From Bacteroidota bacterium (lineage in GTDB: Bacteria; Bacteroidota; Bacteroidia; Bacteroidales; Prolixibacteraceae), in assembly GCA_030698405.1 (NCBI GenBank), contig JAUYMU010000129.1, forward strand, positions 1-34,776: 34,776 nt of DNA, read 5' to 3'. The translations under genes were made by a program, and so were the position numbers. Shown here in pieces: positions 15,529 to 24,400 of this stretch (within the stretch, counting starts at the first letter, position 1; the number at the start of each line of letters is the position of its first letter). The notes under the pieces are model-generated. The model did not search any database. It was not told the DNA's origin and saw nothing but the letters and a program-made list of their open reading frames with translations.

Positions 15529-16050
15529 ATGAAATTTTCAGAAATCATAAAGCGAAATTCATGGCTCAGTGTTGAGCTGGTATTTTTACAACTATATCCT
15601 GACCAAAAGAAGAGTATTTCGGGTTATGAAAGGGTTTTTGGCGATTTTAAGTTGCTCAGCCCAATTGATACCGATTTTGTAATCATGGTTAGCAGGGAGA
15701 AAGATGATTTCGACAACGAAGAATATGCACATGTTTGCGGATACAAAAATCATCCGGAGGATAATGCTGAGGACCAACCCAATTCGTTTGCAATTGAATT
15801 TACGAATTGGAGCGAATGGCTTGGAATGGATATAGACGAAAAATCGATAAAGGATTTTACCGAACTGGAACTGATTTCTCATTGCCTGTACGAGATGACT
15901 TTTTTCGGATTTGATCAGGAAACAATTCAGAAAGAATGGAAGGAAATCGAAAATGAGGTGGACGAAATAGAGAACATGACCGAAGAGGAAAGGAAAACCA
16001 AATTAAAATCATGGGACGATTTGAAAAAGGAATTGGACTGGGATGATTAA
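15529..16050 (+). CDS. acidic cytoplasmic protein, DUF6557-like
   Basis: 173 residues, strongly acidic, without signal peptide or membrane segment. It opens MKFSEIIKRNSWLSVE, continues with LYPDQKKSISGYERVF, and has a conserved-looking centre EFTNWSEWLGMDID and ELISHCLYEMTFFGFDQE. From memory this matches the DUF6557 family common in Bacteroidota; no function is known. The C-terminus (about 130-173) is a charged helix, probably coiled coil. It is likely transcribed alone; a C-rich/G-rich hairpin follows 70 nt downstream. Confidence 0.7.
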   Translation: MKFSEIIKRNSWLSVELVFLQLYPDQKKSISGYERVFGDFKLLSPIDTDFVIMVSREKDDFDNEEYAHVCGYKNHPEDNAEDQPNSFAIEFTNWSEWLGMDIDEKSIKDFTELELISHCLYEMTFFGFDQETIQKEWKEIENEVDEIENMTEEERKTKLKSWDDLKKELDWDD

Positions 16051-16119
16051 ACGTCCAAGACAAAATTTTGACACACAGACGGATGATTATATCGTCGCAA
16101 TTCAGAATTTGCTTTTTTT

Positions 16120-16155
16120 AAGCCTCCCCTTTTGGGGGAGGTTTGGAGGGGGCTT
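16120..16155 (+). repeat. C-rich/G-rich intergenic hairpin, copy B
   Basis: AAGCCTCCCC, TTTT, GGGGGAGG, TTT, GGAGGGGGCTT. Two alternative stems are possible: CCTCCCC with GGGGAGG, and AAGCCTCCCC with the distal GGGGGCTT. It ends 13 nt before the next start codon. Confidence 0.78.
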
Positions 16156-16168
16156 CAAATTATAAAAT

Positions 16169-17617
16169 ATGAAGATTCTTTTAACGGGTGCCACCGGATA
16201 CATTGGCAAAAGGCTTCTTCCGGTTTTGTTGGAATTGGGACATGAAGTGGTATGCTGTGTGCGGGATAAAAAACGGTTTCCTACAGAAGGAATTTATCTG
16301 CATCCGGGTATTTCTTTGCTTGAAGTCGATTTTCTGAAAGACATTCCATCGGCGGAGTCGGTTAAAGACATTGATGTTGCTTATTACCTTATCCATTCGA
16401 TGAGTTCGAACACGGGCGACTTTGAAAAACTGGAAGCCGTTTCGGCGGAAAATTTCATTCGGCTCGTTCAGCAAACATCTGCAAAACAAATCATTTATCT
16501 GGGTGGAATTACCAACGAAGAAATACTTTCACAACATCTGGCTTCAAGAAAAAATGTTGAGGTGATTTTGGGCAGTAGTGAAATTCCACTGACAACGATT
16601 AAAGCCGGTATTATTGTTGGATCGGGTAGCGCTTCCTTCGAAATTATCCGCGATCTGGTGGAAAAACTGCCTTTGATGATCACCCCACGATGGCTGGATA
16701 CCAAATGTCAGCCCATCGCCATCCGGAACGTGCTCGAATTTTTATCCGGAGTTTTACTGAAGCCTGAAACCTTCAACCAATCCTACGACATTGGTGGACC
16801 GGATGTGTTGACTTACAAAGAAATGCTGCTTCAGTTTGCGGGGGTGCGAGGCCTGAAAAGATATATTTACACGGTGCCGGTAATGACACCGCGACTTTCT
16901 TCCTATTGGCTGTATTTTGTTACTTCCACATCGTACAAACTTGCTGTAAATCTGGTTCACAGTATGAAAGTGGAAGTGGTTGCCAACGACAACCGGCTCG
17001 AAAAGCTGCTTGATGTTCGCCCAATCGCATACAAAGAGGCGGTAAAACTGGCATTTCAGAAGATTGATCAAAACAATGTGGTATCGAGCTGGAAAGATTC
17101 GCTGGTTTCGAGTTATGCCGATAATTCGCTGCTTGAGCATGTCAATGTTCCAACAGATGGATGTTTTACCGATAAAAGGGAAAAATTAATTTCAGGAAAT
17201 GTTGATCAGGTTTTGGAAAATATATGGTCGATTGGCGGAGAGCGTGGCTGGTATTACGGCGATTGGCTCTGGAATATACGCGGTTTTATGGACAAAGTAC
17301 TTGGCGGAGTTGGTTTACGACGCGGCCGCACAAACTTAAATGCGATTAATACAGGCGATACGCTCGATTTCTGGCGTGTACTTGCTGCCGACAAACCCAA
17401 CATGCGATTACTTCTTTATGCCGAAATGATTTTGCCGGGAGAAGCCTGGCTTGAATTCAGGATCGTTAAAAAAGAGGATCAGTATTATTTACAGCAAACA
17501 GCCACCTTCAGGCCAAAAGGACTGGCTGGACGATTGTACTGGTATTCCGTTCTGCCATTTCATTTTTTTGTGTTTGACGGTATGGCTGAAAATGTAATCA
17601 GTTATAAAAGCGAATAA
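16169..17617 (+). CDS. atypical SDR oxidoreductase with DUF2867-like C-terminal domain
   Basis: 482 residues. An N-terminal NAD(P)-binding Rossmann domain carries GATGYIG (residues 6-12) and continues like NmrA/atypical SDR proteins (VAYYLIHSM; IIYLGGI). A helical linker follows, and a C-terminal domain (about 325-475) has ENIWSIGGERGWYYGDWLWNIRGFMDK and LDFWRVL. That combination is the 'SDR plus DUF2867' architecture seen in many bacteria. The substrate is unknown; a role in quinone, lipid or stress redox metabolism would be a guess. It is followed at once by a terminator hairpin. Confidence 0.82.
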   Translation: MKILLTGATGYIGKRLLPVLLELGHEVVCCVRDKKRFPTEGIYLHPGISLLEVDFLKDIPSAESVKDIDVAYYLIHSMSSNTGDFEKLEAVSAENFIRLVQQTSAKQIIYLGGITNEEILSQHLASRKNVEVILGSSEIPLTTIKAGIIVGSGSASFEIIRDLVEKLPLMITPRWLDTKCQPIAIRNVLEFLSGVLLKPETFNQSYDIGGPDVLTYKEMLLQFAGVRGLKRYIYTVPVMTPRLSSYWLYFVTSTSYKLAVNLVHSMKVEVVANDNRLEKLLDVRPIAYKEAVKLAFQKIDQNNVVSSWKDSLVSSYADNSLLEHVNVPTDGCFTDKREKLISGNVDQVLENIWSIGGERGWYYGDWLWNIRGFMDKVLGGVGLRRGRTNLNAINTGDTLDFWRVLAADKPNMRLLLYAEMILPGEAWLEFRIVKKEDQYYLQQTATFRPKGLAGRLYWYSVLPFHFFVFDGMAENVISYKSE

Positions 17618-17654
17618 AAGATATTCCACCCTTTTTTAGAGGATGGAATATTTT
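17618..17654 (+). terminator. rho-independent terminator after the SDR gene
   Basis: Arms AAGATATTCCACCC (17618-17631) and GGATGGAATATTTT (17641-17654) pair with one mismatch and end in a T-rich tail (TTTTCATTTT). It may also serve the convergent copper-protein gene. Confidence 0.75.
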
Positions 17655-17684
17655 CATTTTGAATATTCGGTGAAGAATATTGTA

Positions 17685-18959
17685 CTATTGTTTCACGAAC
17701 TTCAAAATGTCTCTTTTACTTCCGGCATTAATTTCCATAAAATAGATTCCGCTTCTGAAATTGCTGAGATCGTATCTCAAATATTCGGCATTTCCGGAAA
17801 ATACCTTTTGGTGAATCAATGTTCCGGCGATGGAGTACACTTTTAGCGAACTTACTTTTTCATAATTGACCGGCAGCTTTAATTCTATGTAATTGCTGGC
17901 AGGATTGGGATACAATCGAATGTTATCCACTTTGTCCGGATTTTTCGCTACAGTTGGAAGGAAAATATCGGTAAAAGCAGTGTTGTGAACAAAACTGACA
18001 ATGGTATCGCTTTTTACATTGTCCAGCGAAATGCGCCAGGCATGATCTGCAGGTGGTGCATTGTAAACCCCGTTTTTATTGTGGTCGGCATAAAAATCAA
18101 GATTATATGACATGCCGGGTTTGATGGCCCATGATAAAACATCAAAATTTGGTCCGGCAACAGAAGCAACAACTACATTGTCCATATCCATTCCCATTTT
18201 ATCCCTTACGAACAGGGTGAGTTTCTGGCTAACATGTGGAGTCATTGCAGTAAAGCGAAGTGTTAGTTTTGTTTTCCAGTCAATGTTGGTAAAAGTGGTA
18301 TTGTGCACAAAATCAATTATCGAATTTCCGGTCACGTTATCGAGCGACCGCTGCCATGCATGATCAGTGGGAGGTGTATTGTAAACGCCGTTTTTATTAT
18401 GGTCGGCAAAGAAGTTCACCCAATATGATTTTCCTACTTCAATTCCCGGAACTTCGATCGAGAAGGTTTGCGACGCTGTAGTTTTTACTCTTCCAATTTC
18501 CATCATGGTGGCCTTATCAATTACAGCCAGCCAAAGAGTTTGACCGATATGAGGATTCATAGCGGTAAAATTAACTGTTAGTTTTAGAGGTTCTGCAGAT
18601 TTCGGGCTTACAATCGCTTTGCCTTTCATTCCGGTTAAATGCGGGTCGCAATGGTAATCATAGGTTCCGGCGGTATTAAAAACAAACTCATATGTCCAGT
18701 TTAAACCTACATCGTTCCCGAATGATTCAGGATTAGAAGGAAAAGTTGCTTTGGTGCCGTTAACATTATGACCCATAGCGCCGGTGTTCGTCCAGACTAC
18801 CTTATCACCAGCTGTGATGGTTAATTGTGATGGGGTAAATGCAAAGTCGGTTACAGCAACCCGGTGGGTAGTCTGGCCTGCCAGATTCAAACTGAAGAAT
18901 GCGAAAATGAACGCTGCAAAAAGCGTTCTGAGAGAAGATGAGGTAAAATTTGTTTCCAT
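17685..18959 (-). CDS. secreted blue-copper (plastocyanin-like) protein with T9SS sorting domain
   Basis: 424 residues from the ATG at 18959. The signal peptide ends NLAGQ. A cupredoxin domain follows at about 30-120 with copper ligands visible: His in GAMGHNVNG and Cys/His/Met in YHCDPHLTGMKG. Then come two ~105-residue tandem repeats (about 125-340), each with DHNKNGVYN.PP.DHAW, an Asp/Asn-rich loop that looks metal-binding. The last ~80 residues (IRLYPNPASNYIEL ... SGIYFMEINAG) are a type A C-terminal sorting domain, so the protein should cross the outer membrane by the type IX system. An in-frame extension to 19019 adds 20 residues ahead of the signal peptide and is rejected. It may shuttle electrons or store copper at the surface. 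Confidence 0.87.
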   Translation of the reverse strand: METNFTSSSLRTLFAAFIFAFFSLNLAGQTTHRVAVTDFAFTPSQLTITAGDKVVWTNTGAMGHNVNGTKATFPSNPESFGNDVGLNWTYEFVFNTAGTYDYHCDPHLTGMKGKAIVSPKSAEPLKLTVNFTAMNPHIGQTLWLAVIDKATMMEIGRVKTTASQTFSIEVPGIEVGKSYWVNFFADHNKNGVYNTPPTDHAWQRSLDNVTGNSIIDFVHNTTFTNIDWKTKLTLRFTAMTPHVSQKLTLFVRDKMGMDMDNVVVASVAGPNFDVLSWAIKPGMSYNLDFYADHNKNGVYNAPPADHAWRISLDNVKSDTIVSFVHNTAFTDIFLPTVAKNPDKVDNIRLYPNPASNYIELKLPVNYEKVSSLKVYSIAGTLIHQKVFSGNAEYLRYDLSNFRSGIYFMEINAGSKRDILKFVKQ

Positions 18960-19120
18960 AGCTTTTAGTTTTAATAAATTAATGATGAACACGTTATCAA
19001 TAACCTTAACACCTGACAAATAAGTTTGTTTTAAGAAAAGGATAAAAAAGTATTTTATTATTCATGCACTAAAAAACGGGTGAGTTGAAGCAATCAATGT
19101 GTGCTTGATTTAAAACATAA

Positions 19121-19151
19121 AAGATCATCCTGATTTTTTTAGGATGACCTT
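19121..19151 (-). terminator. rho-independent terminator after the M29-like gene
   Basis: On the minus strand AAGGTCATCCT, a 9-nt A-rich loop and AGGATGATCTT form an 11-bp stem with one G-U pair, followed by TTATGTTTT. The mismatch pattern fits minus-strand RNA better than plus. Confidence 0.75.
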
Positions 19152-19166
19152 TGTATTTTGTCGGCT

Positions 19167-19190
19167 AGAGACGCGATTAATCGCGTCTCT
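19167..19190. repeat. 24-bp perfect palindrome (AGAGACGCGATT type), copy 1
   Basis: AGAGACGCGATT followed by its exact complement, 12 nt past the stop of the M29-like gene. A near copy lies at 20814-20837, also just past a minus-strand stop. The context TGACCTTT...TTTTG...TAGAGACG is also shared, so the repeat is probably about 50-60 bp. Confidence 0.8.
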
Positions 19191-19202
19191 ACAACCATTT
19201 GT

Positions 19203-20396
19203 TTAGTTTTTCAGAACACCGTTCTCAACCAAAACCTTACCATCAACTTTTAATGTACTTCCGGGTAAAAATGAAGCCAGTGAATAGGGGGTTTTATTTT
19301 CTCCGCCTGCCCAAACATTGTTACCAACACCAATTGTCACCATGCCCGCCGGCATCCACGCAACCAGTTTACTCCCCGGTTTTATCGACACATTTGGATT
19401 CAGACCTAAGTCAATGAAAGCAAATTCATCTTTACCGGTTCCGGCTGCATCGTACATTTTTTTGAGTGGTTCAAGCCCCGATTTTGCCGTCATTGAGGTT
19501 AGTTTTCCAGCTTTAAAATTCAGGGTAAGTCCGGTAATTTCTTTACCCTGATAGAATTGGCGGTCAACTACAACTGTTCCTTCAGCAGTTCCCGGAACAG
19601 GCGACAAATAGGCCTCTCCTGCCGGAAGATAAACCTGTGATGCAGCAAATCCCTTTTTCAGATCGTCAGCAGAAAGAACTCCATCGCTGACAAAAACCGG
19701 TCGCTTTTCAATACGCATTTTCAAATCAGTTCCGTTCGGGTTGGTAATCTGAACTTCCTTTCCTCCTGAAAGTACTGTCTGCACTGCTTTTCCGGTAGCC
19801 TCCAATTTCAAATAATCCACATTCACGCCTTTCCAGAATAAATCTGACAACTCTTTTAGCGATAAGCCATACTGTTTGGCATTCGCTTCAGTGGGATTCA
19901 GACCGTTTCCCAGATTTACCCCTTTTACGTTTCGCTTTTCAATCAATTCATTTACAGGTTCATTGGCTTTAGCCCTTGTAACAAAACGTTCTGGCGGAAT
20001 ATCTGCAAATAACCCAATTGCTTCGGAATAATCGACATTAATTACAGCGGTTACAAAACCGAACATCTTCAAATCACTTTCAGAAACACGTGAATCATAT
20101 TTTTCAGGTACTTCCGTTACCCAACGCCGGTTCATCCGGTCGCTTCCAATTGTCAAAATCGGAAAAGCGCCCAACTTTCCAACATTGATCACAATATTTT
20201 CCAGCAATTCAAGATCGCGCACCCCGCCGGAAATCATGACAAATTCACCTTCCTGAATATTGGCGCACTGATTAACCAGTTTTTGAGCCAAAGCTTCCGT
20301 TTCTGCCGAACCCTTTACAGGCATCGGTTGTGCATTCGAAACGAAAAGAAAACCCATGATAAAAATGATAACTGCAAAAGTCTTTTTTGTATTCAT
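19203..20396 (-). CDS. M29 (aminopeptidase T-like) homologue, metal ligands apparently lost
   Basis: 397 residues with a signal peptide ending VSNAQ, so exported, unlike the usual cytoplasmic M29 enzymes. The fold pattern is recognisable: LPAGEAYLSPVPGTAEGTVVVD (first Glu), FIDLGLNPN, GMVTIGVGNN, AGGENKTPYSLASF, and a final VDGKVLVENG. In active M29 peptidases these places carry a glutamate near GLN, a His in GxxHxALG and HxD after GGxNxS. Here they read Asp, Thr and YSLA. Three or more ligands therefore seem missing, and it may be a non-catalytic relative. It is a single-gene unit with its own terminator at 19121-19151. Confidence 0.72.
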   Translation of the reverse strand: MNTKKTFAVIIFIMGFLFVSNAQPMPVKGSAETEALAQKLVNQCANIQEGEFVMISGGVRDLELLENIVINVGKLGAFPILTIGSDRMNRRWVTEVPEKYDSRVSESDLKMFGFVTAVINVDYSEAIGLFADIPPERFVTRAKANEPVNELIEKRNVKGVNLGNGLNPTEANAKQYGLSLKELSDLFWKGVNVDYLKLEATGKAVQTVLSGGKEVQITNPNGTDLKMRIEKRPVFVSDGVLSADDLKKGFAASQVYLPAGEAYLSPVPGTAEGTVVVDRQFYQGKEITGLTLNFKAGKLTSMTAKSGLEPLKKMYDAAGTGKDEFAFIDLGLNPNVSIKPGSKLVAWMPAGMVTIGVGNNVWAGGENKTPYSLASFLPGSTLKVDGKVLVENGVLKN

Positions 20397-20813
20397 TCGA
20401 ATTTCTCCTTTTGATTAAAGTTTTGAAACACCTGATGTAAATCTCTGTGTGGAAAGAATGTAAATTGTAGTGCAGAATTATTGAAGTCCTTCGGAAATTC
20501 TTATCGTTTACGAAACGACAATTAAACAATTGATACCAGTTTTTCAGGTTCTTGAAACCCATTTCAGGTAAGCCAATTGAGTTGTAGAAGCAATTTATTT
20601 GTCAGTCGTTGATTTAAAAAGTTCGAATTGGTTTATCCTGAATACAGGGGAATCCAATTTATAACCTTCTGACAAAGAATTTAGTGTTCTTTTGCAAGGT
20701 TGGCCGATCTGACTTTTGGTAAGATTTAATAACAATAACATTCAGGAATAGTTTACAAAAACAAAAAAGGCCAACCCGAATTTTACTTCAGAATGACCTT
20801 TTATGTTTTGGGT
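20397..20813. other. 417-bp intergenic stretch, no gene recognised
   Basis: Upstream of the M29-like gene and downstream of the DUF2442 gene. It has no convincing ORF and no clear TAnnTTTG box on the minus strand. It presumably contains the promoter of the M29-like gene. Near its right end lies a T/A-rich segment resembling the context of the palindrome at 19167. Confidence 0.5.
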
Positions 20814-20837
20814 AGAGACGCGATTTATCACGTCTCT
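20814..20837. repeat. palindrome (AGAGACGCGATT type), copy 2
   Basis: AGAGACGCGATT/TATCACGTCTCT, differing from copy 1 in two bases of the right arm. It lies 4 nt past the stop of the DUF2442 gene and can form a hairpin acting as a terminator. Confidence 0.75.
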
Positions 20838-20841
20838 TTAT

Positions 20842-21123
20842 TTAACCAATTTTTCCTTCATATAAATCGTAAATTGGAAAAATCAGATCGTAATCGTTCC
20901 AGTTTAAATTGCCATCCACAATCTGAAATTTGGCGAAATATTCCTCGTTCAAATACTTTTTAATTGACAGATGAAGCGACTTAGTTAAGAATGGTTTGAA
21001 ATCAACTAATTTCTCTGCTCCATCATTAAAACGAATCCGGATAGCAAAATCGCCCAGATATCTGGCAGAATCTATTTTGATCTCCTGCACATCTGCATCA
21101 TTGTAAATTACTGAAATCTTCAT
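20842..21123 (-). CDS. DUF2442 domain protein
   Basis: 93 residues: VQEIKIDSARYLGDFAIRIRFNDGAEKLVDFKPFL and NWNDYDLIFPIYDLYEGKIG follow the DUF2442 pattern. Proteins of this family are small and often paired with a DUF4160-type partner in a two-gene unit with toxin-antitoxin-like organisation; the function is not established. The ATG overlaps the stop of an upstream reading frame (ATGA), which is what a coupled pair would show, but that upstream frame appears damaged. Confidence 0.8.
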   Translation of the reverse strand: MKISVIYNDADVQEIKIDSARYLGDFAIRIRFNDGAEKLVDFKPFLTKSLHLSIKKYLNEEYFAKFQIVDGNLNWNDYDLIFPIYDLYEGKIG

Positions 21124-21302
21124 TTTATTTTTTTTGAAATCCGTTCAAAATCAACATCCTTATGGTACACAAAATAGCTAATCCATTTTTCAATAATTCT
21201 TTCAGCACAATGCTCCAGAAATTCTTCAAAGTCTTTCAACTCCCTTCCTGTCAGCGGTTTTTTACCTTTGATGTTAGTTACAGTAAAAATATAAAATCTG
21301 TA
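21120..21302 (-). pseudogene. degenerate partner ORF upstream of the DUF2442 gene
   Basis: An open frame of 60 codons begins after a TGA at 21303-21305 and has no ATG, GTG or TTG at its start. It reads like the C-terminal part of a real protein (KGKKPLTGRELKDFEEFLEH and RIIEKWISYF) and ends in a stop that overlaps the DUF2442 start. The frame immediately upstream (KKAYRIRDTDFIF) continues in another phase, which suggests a frameshift near 21280. It may be a DUF4160-like partner remnant, or a sequencing error may have broken an intact gene. Confidence 0.45.
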
Positions 21303-21393
21303 TCACGTATCCTATACGCTTTTTTAGCCGCTAATGGAGGGGGATTTGGTATATTTTCATTTAGTGATATACAATCAGAACCTTTGCTGCCGT

Positions 21394-21431
21394 AGCCTCT
21401 CCCTTTCGGGGAGAGGTTGGAGAGGGGCTTC
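21394..21431 (+). repeat. C-rich/G-rich intergenic hairpin, copy C
   Basis: AGCCTCTCCC, TTTC, GGGGAGAGG, TT, GGAGAGGGGCTTC. It lies 4 nt past the stop of carB (-), in a position to act as its terminator. Confidence 0.78.
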
Positions 21432-21435
21432 TTTT

Positions 21436-24400
21436 TTAATCCTTGTATTCGTCCCAGCTTTTTATCGACAAATCCTCAATTTTGTATTTACAGAATGCAT
21501 AAATAAACGCGCTGGCCACACGGGCGTTCGTGATGAGCGGAATACTGTAATCAATCGCGCTGCGGCGGATGGTGTAACCGTTGCTGATTTCGCGGCTGGT
21601 ATGGTCTTTAGGAATGTTGATCACCAGATCGATCTTTTTTTCCTTGATTAATTCAAGCGTATTCGGATGCTTGTCGGTTTCATCGGGCCAGTAAACCCGT
21701 GTCGATTCTATTCCGTTATCGCTTAAAAATGTTTGTGTTCCGCCTGTTGCAAACAAATTGAATCCACGCTCGGAAAGTAATTTTGCACTTTGAATCAGCT
21801 CTACTTTCGATCGTGCAGGACCGGACGAAATCAGGATGTTTTTCTTCGGAATGGTGTAACCCACCGAAAGCATCGATTTCAGGATTGCTTCGTAAAAGTT
21901 TTCGCCAATACAACCCACTTCTCCGGTTGACGACATATCGACACCCAGCACAGGATCTGCATTCAGCAAACGTGCAAAAGAGAATTGTGGCGCTTTTACA
22001 CCTACGTAATCAAGTTCAAACAGCGATTTGTCCGGCTTCTGGAAAGGCGCATCCAACATTACTTGCGTGGCAATTTCTATCAGGTTGTATTTCATTACTT
22101 TAGATACAAATGGGAAACTACGCGATGCACGTAAATTACATTCAATCACCTTGATGTCGTTGTCTTTTGCCAGCAACTGCATGTTGAAAGGCCCGGTAAT
22201 ATTGAGTTCTTTGGCAATCTGTTTGGCTATTTTCTTAATCCGGCGAATGGTTTCAACATACAATTTCTGAGGTGGAAAAACGATGGTCGCATCGCCCGAA
22301 TGCACTCCGGCAAACTCAACGTGTTCCGAAATCGCATAAGCCACCACTTCACCGTTTTTGGCTACTGCGTCGATCTCTATTTCTTTGGCCTGTTCAATAA
22401 ATTCTGAAACAACCACCGGATGTTCTTTCGAAACATTGGCGGCCAGTGTCAGGAAATGTTGCAACTGGTCCCGGTTCGAAACCACATTCATAGCTGCACC
22501 AGAAAGCACGTACGAAGGGCGGATCAAAACCGGAAATCCAACTTCATCCACAAAAGTATAAATGCCTTCGATGGTTGTCAGTTCCGACCAGCGTGGCTGG
22601 TCAATTCCCAGCGTATCGCAGAGTGAACTGAACTTTTTGCGGTCTTCGGCACGGTCGATATTTAGCGGCGAAGTTCCCAGAATAGGCACATTCTGACGGT
22701 GCAGTTTCATGGCAAGGTTGTTCGGAATCTGGCCGCCCATCGAGAGAACCACGCCTTTCGGTACTTCCAGATCAACAATGTCCATCACCCGCTCAAAAGT
22801 CAATTCGTCGAAATACAGGCGGTCGCAGGTATCGTAATCGGTACTCACCGTTTCCGGATTGTAATTGATCATGATCGAGCGGTAATTTTCCTTGTGGATC
22901 GTCGTGATTGCGTTAACGCTACACCAGTCAAATTCAACCGAACTTCCGATGCGGTAAGCTCCCGAGCCCAAAACGATCACCGATTTGTCATCCCTCGGAA
23001 ATTCTATGTCGTGTTCGTTTCCGTTATAGGTGAGGTACAGGTAATTCGTTTGCGCCGGATACTCGCCGGCCAGCGTGTCGATTTGTTTTACTGAAGGTAG
23101 AATGTTTTTGCTTTTACGCCATTCGCGCACCTTCAGCAAATCGCCGTTAATTTCTTTGTTCGAAGATTTCAGCACCAAACGGGCAACCTGAAAATCGGAA
23201 AATCCTTCTTTTTTAGCCTGAAGCAAAAGCGAATCATCGAGAGTCGGCAACGAATTAACTTCTTCGAGTTTATTTTTTGTTTTGTGAATGTTTTGCAGTT
23301 TTTGCAGAAACCAGCGGTCAATTTTGGTCTTTTCGTAGATTTCATCTACCGAATAACCTTTGTTGAAAGCTTCCGCAATGGCAAAAATACGACGGTCGGT
23401 CGGGTGAATCAATTCTTCATCAATTTGCTCAATGGTAATTTCTTCCTTGTTGGCCACAAAACCGTGCATTCCGATTCCAACCATCCGAATTCCTTTCTGA
23501 ATAGCTTCTTCGAACGAACGACCAATTGACATGATTTCGCCGACAGACTTCATCGAACTTCCGAGGTTTTTCGATACTCCTGAAAATTTATTCAGATCCC
23601 AGCGCGGAATTTTACAAACGATATAATCGAGTGCAGGTTCGAAGGCGGCGGTGGTCACTTTGGTAACCTGGTTATTCAGTTGGTGCAATCCGTAACCCAA
23701 TCCGAGTTTTGCAGCCACAAAAGCCAGCGGATAACCGGTTGCTTTCGATGCCAGTGCCGAAGAGCGCGACAGACGGGCGTTTACCTCGATAACGCGGTAA
23801 TCTTCCGAATGCGGATCGAGCGCATATTGTACGTTACATTCGCCAACAATTCCGATGTGACGGATAATTTTGATGGCCAGTGCACGTAGTTTGTGATATT
23901 CTGAATTTGAAAGCGTTTGCGAAGGAGCAACCACGATACTTTCGCCGGTATGAATTCCCAACGGGTCGAAGTTCTCCATGTTACAAACCGTGATGCAATT
24001 GTTGAAACGGTCACGAACCACTTCGTATTCAACCTCTTTCCAGCCTTTGATCGATTCTTCAACCAAAATCTGAGGTGAATAGGTAAATGCTTTTGATGCC
24101 AGTTCTTTCAATTCCTCATCGTTCGAGCAAAAACCGCTGCCCAGTCCACCGAGTGTGTATGCTGCCCGGATAATGATTGGATAACCAACGATTTTAACTG
24201 CGGCATACGCTGCTTCAAGATTTAAACACGCAATACTTCGGGGTGTCAAAACGTTAATTTCCGCCAGTTTCCCTGAAAATATCTCGCGGTCTTCGGTGTC
24301 AATAATCGACTGAACCGGAGTGCCCAATACTTTCACATTGTATTTTTCCAGAATTCCCTGCCGGAACAAGGCAACACCACAGTTCAGTGCAGTCTGTCCG

